Below are positions 56,404-64,000 of a stretch of DNA of 64,000 bases, one piece after another. This stretch comes from Tubiluchus corallicola (taxonomy: Eukaryota > Priapulida > Priapulimorpha > Priapulimorphida > Tubiluchidae), in the NCBI GenBank assembly GCA_030141605.1, contig JAQGDQ010000482.1, forward strand, positions 62,001 to 126,000, written 5' to 3'. The notes under the pieces are model-generated. The model was not told the origin of the DNA. It did not search any database and saw only the letters and a list, made by a program, of their open reading frames with translations. Positions within the stretch are counted from its first letter, which is position 1, and each line of letters opens with the position of its first letter. Both the position numbers and the translations under genes were made by a program.

Positions 56404-57924
56404 CTTTACAGAATAGATAAAATGATTTTTAGACACTGGTGGGCATTAATGTTTAATTTAGGAAGCATTAATAATTTTAAAATTATGACATTTGCTATAT
56501 AATTAAGTAATCCAGAGTAAAGAAAATACGTGTACTATAATTAGCAGGCAACAAAATAAGGTCAGTCTTGATTAAACTAAAAATAGCATTTACATTTTAT
56601 GTGAAACGCAGGTCAAAATTGTTATGAAATGATAAAAACACTTTGGGTTAATAATGCAATTAATCAACGCAATTCAATTCAATTCAAATGTGCTGCTGCG
56701 TGTATTTCCATATACATATACAATCAAGCCTCGTTATAACGCCCTCTTTATAACTCCAACATCGCTTTGAGTGCCCAGGTTTTTGTATTACTGCGCCTCG
56801 TTACAATACCAAAATCGCTCAATACGAACTTTGTTTGCAGTCCAAATGTGGACGGTTGAAAAAGGCTTGCCTGTACACAGTATAAATGAAACAAATGTTG
56901 TAAATTTGACCATCATAACAGCCAAAACCAAAAATCAGCTACGTATGATCTTTCGTTAAAACTACCTTCAACTGTGATTTGTGAACTTTGATCTAATCAG
57001 GTAGGGCTACCTAGGCTTGTACTCTGTTGTTAAACAACTTTAGTTAGCATAGAACACGAGCTACCTGCTTTACATTTAAATACTGTACATATCTAGACAT
57101 TGAAATCGGTGATGTAGCAATATTTTAACAAGTTTTATGCAAAAAATCATTAAATTTTTAATTATAATTACCCTGGATTCGAAAATAGTTTAAGCTTGTT
57201 TAATACGTACTATACAGTTAAAACAAAGCTAAAAAATTGTTATAGTTTGTACTGTAGGAAACTCAGAGTAACCGATAAACTTTAGTGTGTATTGATTGCT
57301 GCCTGTTAAGACTAGGCTTTACTAAAGTACAAAACACGTGCATTGGCATTTTTATCCATTTCACAGGATACATGTACACTATACATGTGCCATTCTTTGG
57401 CAGACTATAAACTTATTAAGTTAAAAACAATGCTTGGTGCAGTTTATCGGATAATTGCATGGCCAGATCTGCTGCTAAATTTTGCCTTGATAAGACATAA
57501 TTGAGCAGAATTCCTGAAATTTATACAAAATAAATGGAGAACCTCTATGGACATGTGTTGAACCAACAGACGTGATACAACTATGCATCCATTGGATTCT
57601 CTACGCCTTTTTAAGCGTCATTTATCTTAGCCTTTCAGAACACCCAAAGGTCGTTCACACATTATATGTTAATCTCAATTCACTGTATCACTGTTGCGAA
57701 AACGAAGATCTTTAAATCTTTTAATACTGTTTATAATGTACGCGTGTGAAATGACCTTTAGCAGCCTTTCAAAGCCAAAATCTAATTAAAATTAGGTCTG
57801 ATTATTAAGCATAATTATCTAATATTAAGGTGTACGATCACTACGAACTGATTAAAAATAATTAAACCTAGCTGGCACTGGCAGTCAATATGCTTAACCC
57901 TGATATTCAAGAAAATGCATAAAA
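56404..57924. other. Intergenic stretch beyond the ELOVL6 3' end
   Basis: Another CAATTCAATTCAATTCAA run at about 56668-56685, and CAAGCCTCGTTATAACGCCC near 56727, like a single decayed pogo-type end. No gene. Confidence 0.3.
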
Positions 57925-57930
57925 TTTATT
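57925..57930 (-). terminator. Poly(A) signal of ELOVL6
   Basis: AATAAA on the minus strand about 27 bp past the TGA stop; an AT-rich tract follows. Position is short but usable for a compact 3' UTR. Confidence 0.45.
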
Positions 57931-57957
57931 TATCATTATTGGCTACAGATGGTGTCA

Positions 57958-58896
57958 TCAAGGTCTTCGTAATTCTGCTTTCACTGCTCGATCAAACCTG
58001 TTCTTCAAATCCTCTTGAGGAATATTCGTAGGAACCTTCAAGCCTTTTGTCGACGTCACATCTAGTGACGTCATCACCTGGGCATTGTTCGAGTTCAATC
58101 TCTTCGCGCCACTGACGTCATCAACACTTGGAGCGACGCAATACGACGCGTAGAAGAAATGGGCGAAGAGTACAGCGTAACTGGAGTACATCAGGAAACC
58201 GTACTTTAAACTTTCGTAACTTCCAGCACAATTTTCACCCAACGATTTCAGTTCCCAGGCCGAATAACTCACCCAAATTCCTATGAACATTTGCAATAGC
58301 TGTGCTGACGTCACGGTCACGCTGACCCATCGAGGCACGCGGTATTTCATTGATCGAAACGCGTAGTACGAGTACATCATGGCGTGGACTGTGAAGTTGA
58401 GAGCCACAAACCACAAGCCACAGCCGGTGCTCTCTGAATAACTATACCAACAATAGATCAGTACAGTAACGTGATGATACCAGTGAAGAAAAATCAATTT
58501 CTGCTTTCGCAATACGATGAAAATCGTGTCGATTAGTTCCGGAAATTTAGACAGTTGAAAAAGAAATGTCCAGTAGCCGGTAACGCCCTTGGCGAACCAG
58601 TCATCACACACACTGTGCCTCCAACCATGCGTCTCCAGTGCCCAGATTAGGGCCGGCAGGGTCCTGGCTGCCCCAAAGATGCTGAAAACCGCCAGGAACA
58701 TATTCCACACCGTCAGAGCAGTACGTAGTTCATATTTGCTCCTTGTTTGCATGAATGCCCTCAGTAGAAATATAATGAGAATGTAAACAGAACTATAGTA
58801 GAATGTCAGTTTCCAGTTGTCCTTCATCCACTGGTTAGCACTGTTGTGGTCGAAATCTTTCTCGAATTCAAACACGACGGAATAATTCATCGTCAT
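57958..58896 (-). CDS. ELOVL6: ELOVL6-type very-long-chain fatty-acid elongase, intronless
   Basis: ER membrane 3-ketoacyl-CoA synthase that condenses malonyl-CoA with saturated or monounsaturated C12-C16 acyl-CoA (family knowledge). A single 312-codon exon. Visible motifs: FEFEKDF near the N-terminus as in ELOVL3/6, KFPELIDTIF (117-126), LRKQKLIFLHWYHH with the catalytic HXXHH box (138-142), NFTVHAMMYSYYAFR (167-181) and TSAQLLQMF (196-204), plus several hydrophobic membrane segments. The first ATG is 58896; the open frame extends to a GTG at 58944, but that is no start in a nuclear gene. The C-terminus is about 45 residues longer than usual, polar, and ends RRP instead of the KKxx-type ER signal of many ELOVLs. 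A TTTATT on the plus strand at 57925-57930 gives an AATAAA about 27 bp after the stop. The absence of introns could mean an ancient retrocopy or intron loss; the frame is intact. Confidence 0.95.
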   Translation of the reverse strand: MTMNYSVVFEFEKDFDHNSANQWMKDNWKLTFYYSSVYILIIFLLRAFMQTRSKYELRTALTVWNMFLAVFSIFGAARTLPALIWALETHGWRHSVCDDWFAKGVTGYWTFLFQLSKFPELIDTIFIVLRKQKLIFLHWYHHVTVLIYCWYSYSESTGCGLWFVALNFTVHAMMYSYYAFRSMKYRVPRWVSVTVTSAQLLQMFIGIWVSYSAWELKSLGENCAGSYESLKYGFLMYSSYAVLFAHFFYASYCVAPSVDDVSGAKRLNSNNAQVMTSLDVTSTKGLKVPTNIPQEDLKNRFDRAVKAELRRP

Positions 58897-58977
58897 CTTG
58901 ACACGAAAAAATACTGTACTGTGAATCTCCAACCTGGGATTCACGCTAACAGCAGACGACCGAATTTTCTAGTCTCT

Positions 58978-59028
58978 GATTGGCTGTTCGGCGCTCAGAT
59001 GTTAGCGAATGACGTCACAATTGCGCAA
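58978..59028 (-). promoter_or_regulatory. Probable ELOVL6 promoter: CCAAT box, CRE and C/EBP-like site
   Basis: Within 140 bp upstream of the ELOVL6 ATG stand CCAATCAGAG (minus strand, around 58976-58983), the perfect CRE palindrome TGACGTCA (59010-59017) and TTGCGCAA (59021-59028), a palindromic C/EBP-type site. These are direct sequence matches; a promoter role is inferred from the position and clustering. Confidence 0.55.
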
Positions 59029-59384
59029 AGGCGCGGCTGGGATGCGTAATGAGAATTTGTCGACTGGAGTAAAACGTCATTACAAAAAATTGTTGGAAAT
59101 AATTTTAATTATTGATCCTATTATTTTAACCTTTACTTTAAAAATATTTGTGTTAACAAAATTGTTCCATAGATTTCTAACGGCAAATCTACCAAAATAC
59201 TTGTAGCATTCGCTGGTTTGTGGTGTGTTTGTTTATCTGGTTACCAGCGCGCTTACAATAATGCGTAACAAGAAATTCTCGTTTCTAAAAGGTTGTTTAA
59301 ATACGGAGTCCACAAGACAAAATTTAAATTTTGAATTTTTTTGAACGAATACAAATCTTTTGCGTTTCATCGCATCCAGTATTG

Positions 59385-59408
59385 TGACGTCACAGTGGGA
59401 GTATAAAG
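59385..59408 (+). promoter_or_regulatory. Second CRE plus TATA-like box
   Basis: TGACGTCA at 59385-59392 is followed by TATAAAG at 59402-59408 and, about 25 bp on, by ttcag, the spacing of a TATA-driven start pointing away from ELOVL6. No gene follows; LINE debris begins at about 59517. It may be a distal ELOVL6 element or chance. Confidence 0.25.
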
Positions 59409-59516
59409 AAGAATAGTTGCCGTGCATACATTCAGAAACTGTGGACTATTTTTTCAAGTTGTAAAAACTTTCATGCTGTTTAATATCTATGTCTGGAAAA
59501 CAGTTTTTCCGAGTGA

Positions 59517-59950
59517 ATAAAGCTGAAATCGATGCGTTTCGAAGGCGAAATTACAGAAACATTTTGGGTATTGGATGGCCAAAGAAAATTTCAAACAAAG
59601 ATCTATATGAAAAAATAAAAGAAGAACCTTGGACAAGAAAAATAAAAAGACGCCGTTTAAGATGGATTGGGCATATGCTTAGACTACCTGATGATATTCC
59701 AGTGAAGATAGCTCTTCAACAAGCCATAGAACCAGCTAAAAACTTTCAAGAGGACAGATGTTAACATATTTAGATTTTACACAGAAAGATTTAAACACTT
59801 CAGCATTGATCCTTAGAAATAAATGTACTTGGGGCATTGCGACGAGCAGGGAGTCCTGGCATAGGGAGGTGAGCAGAATCATGTCACTGGACGTGTGATT
59901 CATTGGATGATGATGATGGATGATGATGATGACGATGATGATGATGAGTG
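59517..59950 (+). mobile_element. LINE 3' end, copy 2 (5'-truncated)
   Basis: Starts AATAAAGCTGAAATCGATGC and encodes KAEIDAFRRRNYRNILGIGW then RRRLRWIGHMLRLPDD. Longest open copy (stop after 59764), with a long GATGAT tail (59902-59948). Confidence 0.85.
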
Positions 59951-60439
59951 AATATTCAAATTGTTAAAATCACCCACATTGTCCTGTAAATTTGATAAAC
60001 GAAGCATTCCAAACTATTTATAGATCAGATTTAGATTTACTTATTTTAACAGGCTCGTTACATCGGCAATATAAATTAAAAATGCTCGTTAGTAACTAAT
60101 TAATTATCTACTGACATAAAACTAGTTTAACACGGGAGTGAAATAACAAATTTGATTAACATTGTAAAAAAGTTTCGCTAGAAATGGCTGCAATAATATT
60201 ATTAAATACAGACATAATTGCGTAGATGAACTTGTATTTTTGACGGCTGCTGGAAGGCCTCTATTACTGCAATCAGAGGGAATAAACAAAAAAGTCATTT
60301 TAAGTTTCTCTTAGTGGCAAAGATATAGATGTAAATAAATGCAAAACGCCCTTGAAAATACATGTTGGCAAATTGCCAACTGCCTTTGAACGCCACACGT
60401 TCGAAGTATTGTTTTATACGTAACCTAGCAATAACGCAA

Positions 60440-60695
60440 CCGTTTGAGATGGATTGGGCACATGCTTAGACTACCTTCCATTAAAGATAGCTCTTCAACA
60501 AGCCATAGATCCAGCCAGAAAACCTGCAGGGGGATAAATGTTAAGATATTTAAATTTTGCACAGAAAGATTAAAACATTTCAGCACTCATCGTTAGAGAT
60601 AAATGCACTTGGGACACTGCAGCGAGTAGGGAGTTCTGGCATAAAGAGGTGAGCAGAATCATGTCCCGGGTCATGGTTCATTGTATGAAGCCAGC
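60440..60695 (+). mobile_element. LINE 3' end, copy 3 (short, decayed)
   Basis: Matches copy 2 from GATGGATTGGGCACATGCTTAG to GTGAGCAGAATCATGTC. It has a deletion at the DDIPV codons and no GAT tail. Confidence 0.7.
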
Positions 60696-61009
60696 ATTCT
60701 ACGCAAGTGTTTCATCTAATCTGTGTTGCCGTGTAGTGTCGTGTTACGGGCGTCTCTGTCTTTTCTTGGTGAAAAATCTATTATTTTCGTAATAAAGTGT
60801 TATATCTTAAGTTAGACAACCGTCGGGTTGATGAGTGGTGCCCACGGTTTATCCAAAGGGATTTTGATACTGGAAAGTCGGTCGGACGTGAGATAAATAC
60901 CGGATGTCGTTACAGTACTTCCTTCCTTTTGTGGCCTCGCATTGGGAAATCCCGAAACGATACGAAAATTAGACTTTTGTTAAACATTGCTGTAGACTTT
61001 AAAAATTGA

Positions 61010-61640
61010 GGAATAGTATTGTGCACCCATAATACTACTCAATTTTCAAGTCCCATAAAAAGTATACATCTTAAAACCAACGTTATTGCAAAGGCGTTTT
61101 ACTGATAATTAAATAATAAGTTAAAACTTAATTAACGGCAGGCGAGCCCAGCTGTTGATGACATCACAAACTAACTTAATTTTCAACTTCAAAAATATTC
61201 CACGAGTGTTTTGCACGTGTTTGCGAAAGCGCAAATTGAAGTACAGTACTACTGTAAGATATTTAGTGTGTTGTACTAAAACTAGACAAGTTTTAAGGTA
61301 AAAATTCAAATTTCAAATTTACCCCTGTGCTTACGCATGAACTGTCGTATGTGTGTTGTTCGTCACAAACTAACACATCTGAACTGAGTGGTGCAGCACC
61401 TGGTTTTTGTGCAATGCGTTTCCGAAAAGCAGGCGCTAATGCCCATCTAACTAGCGAATGGTGAAATGTATGTAACAGCGAAGAACTAGTGACGCAAATG
61501 TGAAATTTGTTTTTGTGTGGTAATAATTTTTTCACGATAGTCATTTTTGAAAAAAATAATATGTTTCCTTTCAATGTTTTAAAGAGTAGATTGTTTTGAT
61601 CTACAGTTTACAATTGGGTCCGGTTTTGCTTTAAAACCCA
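61010..61640 (-). repeat. Dispersed repeat D, copy 2, possible relative of the TTAA MITE
   Basis: 61120-61310 is the inverted partner of 5417-5590. Downstream, near 61610-61635, a sequence like ACAATTGGGTCCGGTTTT resembles the TTAA MITE end, so both families may be parts of one larger element. The outer limits are uncertain. Confidence 0.4.
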
Positions 61641-63290
61641 AATTTTGGGAAACCACGGCTTCTTTCACCAGGTTACATAAAATTAATCACATAGATTCTA
61701 GAATGTAATTTTTCATCTTTTGTAATTTTTTTGCTCATCTTCACCAACACAAATAAATCCTAAATATAAATAATTATAGCAATAAGTTTGTATTACAGCA
61801 ACGTGCTGTACCAACGTAACAAAGTGTCACGCAAATAAAAAAAACAGGAATGCAGACAAGTAAACAAATGAAAAAGCAAAAAAATAAGCAAGTAAACAAG
61901 TAATTAACCTTTTAACCATTCATCGTAAGACATGTGAACAAGACTTTATAATAATTAAATAAACACGCTGATAATACGCAACCTATTTTTTATAATAATA
62001 ATATTTGTAATTAGGCTTTTTTTACAATTGATAACAATAATTAGATTTTTGAAGCAATATTATCACAGTAAGTTTCGAAGTTTCGCATAAGCTAACTATA
62101 TAGACTGATAATATAAATTGACGCTGCTGCCCCCAAACTTTGTGCTACAAACGCGGCAGTACACTAGCAACATTAACCTGGAAAAACATTATGCTTTCAA
62201 ATACTGCATAAGTTTCCCAGCATGGAAAATTGTCTGTAAGCATGGGGCGCATCAAGGTTTTAGTGGTTACTATTAATTAAATGTGTTTCTCTTTTACCTA
62301 GGGAGTTCGCGTAACTGTTTATGGTGTAGTACATACCATTTGTGTAATAATTGCTCCTGTTTGTTATATGGTCTTATAATATGACTGTTTGCAGCGTGTC
62401 ATTAAATACGCACTTTATAGGCCCATGAAAGGATATGCGTTTTCCCACGAAGATTGTTTAGAGTCTGCTTACTTTTAAATACAACATAGATTAATTACTA
62501 ATTATTCATACTTCTGTTTCTCTCTTGAAACAGTAATTGCTATTAAAATTTTGTGTTCTCATTAATAGACCGTTTGACAGTGTAATTACACATTTAATTT
62601 AAGCATAATATTAAGGATTTTTGTTTGTTCGATAACCAAAATAGTTTGTTCTTATAATATAACTAATAATAGTTAAATATGCGTTTTGATTAGATTAAGT
62701 TAACTTACCTGTTTTTACTTGTAAGGTGGTGACATCTGGCTTCAATATTAGCGACCAGGTTTTAAATACCTATCATTGAAGTTTCAATGTGTTCAAAGCA
62801 GTGATGGCGTGATGACGTGTTTTCTGTGTAATTCACGATTTGATGCCAAACATGTATATATATTTTGCTTAATTTTATTTGGTTATATACTGAAAGTCTC
62901 GGACTAATTTCACATAATGGTAATTGACATTTTGATAAGAAATCAATTAGTTTATTAAAAGAATTTGCTTTTCATTCCAGATGAAATGTATAATTTTGGG
63001 AAATGGCGTCTTAATGCGTGTCAAATATGAAGTAAAATGACGAAGGGGCATGTGCTGTGATGATGGTGCACAAACAATAGAATATTATACTAAGCAATAC
63101 TTGATGACTTTGTTTGTTTGTCACTATAAAACCCAAACACATAATTTATGCGATTACACAATGTATATTTAGACAGAGTAAACCCGCAGACTAAAACTAT
63201 CTAGTTTGCTTAAATACAAAACAGTTTATTTACAAATTTATAACACATTTGACATGTATGAAAACGAGTGTATTAAAAACAATATGAACC
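61641..63290. other. Intergenic AT-rich stretch
   Basis: No gene, array or transposon end recognised. Confidence 0.3.
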
Positions 63291-63294
63291 GATT

Positions 63295-63460
63295 TTATCC
63301 ATTCCACACACCCCAAACGCATCCACACCGCATGCTACGTAAACGCATCCACAACCGCAAGTAGGTTAGATGTTACACCTCTGGCCGATTTCCCGGCTAC
63401 CGCATGCTACGTAAACGCATCCTTCGTAAACGCATCTACAACCGCATGTTACGTAAGCAC
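63295..63460. repeat. Short irregular tandem repeat of AACGCATCC/ACCGCATGCTACGTA
   Basis: ACCGCATG(C/T)TACGTAA occurs three times and AACGCATC(C/T) five times in about 160 bp, GC-richer than the surroundings. Confidence 0.7.
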
Positions 63461-63560
63461 CACTTTTATTTGGGTTAAATTTATAGCATTTACTGCTTTA
63501 TAGATACGAATATTTTTGTTTGAACTAGTGTGATGGTTGGTTTCTGATGATAAACACGAT

Positions 63561-64000
63561 CAGTGATTTTCAACCTTTTTTGAGCCACGGCACATTTTTT
63601 ACATTTCCAAAATCCTCGGGCTCACCACCAACCAAAATGACACAAAATGACACTCTAACACAGTACACATTATACATATAGTTAATATTATAGCTTCTAA
63701 ATGTATTTGTACTCACGTAGTGTGAAACCTGGGCCTGTTTCGATGAACACAAAAGGGATATCCTGGCAGGAATGGTAGAAAGACACACACGAAGCTCTTC
63801 CTCAACAGCTCTCAGTCTCTCTCTGTTTTTAGTTTTTATCGCAGTCAAGCTTGAGAAGCTCAGCTCACATAGATATGTGGTTGAAAACGGGAGCAATGTC
63901 AAAATAGCTTTGTTGGCCAGAATGGGGAACTCCTTGGCAACAGATAACCAAAAACGGTCCAAAGGAAGATCAGCAAAGTTGAGCTTTAAACCACGATCTT
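63561..64000 (-). mobile_element. 3' end of a hAT DNA transposon with terminal inverted repeat
   Basis: Starts with CAGTGATTTTCAACC, the family of ends typical of hAT elements, and its first 60 or so bases match the right end of the MITE at 55693-56403. The transposase C-terminus lies inside it. The left end is beyond the window. Confidence 0.75.
63570..64000 (-). pseudogene. hAT transposase C-terminal fragment (ZBED5/SCAND3-like), runs off the window
   Basis: Open minus-strand frame entering from beyond 64000. It reads [14 protein letters not shown], then [15 protein letters not shown] and IKTKNRERL, the hAT dimerisation region (TTYLCE-FS-L--IKTK-R) shared with domesticated ZBED5/FAM200-type proteins. 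Homology fades near 63719; the frame then runs to the element's end. The terminal inverted repeat CAGTGATTTTCAACC begins at 63561. The rest of the element is outside the window, so I cannot say whether it is intact. Confidence 0.8.

Overview
This is animal nuclear DNA. Coding sequence is split into short exons with GT/AG borders, polypyrimidine acceptors and consistent reading phase. The non-coding DNA is AT-rich and full of short inverted-repeat transposons, tRNA-derived repeats, LINE tails and tandem arrays. The three genes are bilaterian developmental or metabolic genes. An invertebrate, possibly an invertebrate deuterostome, is my inference; the species cannot be fixed from the window.

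Layout. (1) 1-4579: repeats and the upstream part of the first gene. (2) 4580-14770, plus strand: a BMP type I receptor (BMPR1, ALK3/6 class), nine exons from the ligand-binding ectodomain to the stop; the signal-peptide exon was not found. (3) 14771-31666: about 17 kb with no gene I can support, holding transposon relics and three tandem arrays. (4) 31667-48057, plus strand: a complete RASGEF1-family Ras/Rap exchange factor, 16 coding exons and 475 codons, including a probable 11-codon micro-exon. (5) 48058-57957: intergenic, with a hAT MITE and a pogo-like MITE. (6) 57958-58896, minus strand: an intronless ELOVL6-type fatty-acid elongase with a CCAAT/CRE/C-EBP-like promoter. (7) 58950-64000: LINE 3' ends and, at the right edge, the C-terminal part of a hAT transposase that runs out of the window.

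The genes do not form a pathway: one is a receptor serine/threonine kinase for BMP ligands, one a small-GTPase activator and one an ER lipid enzyme. Their linkage is notable. In human, BMPR1B, RASGEF1B and ELOVL6 all lie on 4q, and their paralogues BMPR1A, RASGEF1A and ELOVL3 all lie on chromosome 10, so the window may preserve an ancestral linkage.

The most unusual structure is a 25-bp minisatellite (34055-34745) inside a RASGEF1 intron. Its unit is the exon-intron junction of a later exon of the same gene (38901/38902), so it amounts to about 28 tandem copies of a 5' splice site. Also notable are a 60-bp minisatellite grown inside a hAT-like MITE, with an exact 360-bp duplication of six units; a foldback element just upstream of the first RASGEF1 coding exon; and several MITE families with legible ends. 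No CRISPR array, rRNA gene or intact tRNA gene was seen.
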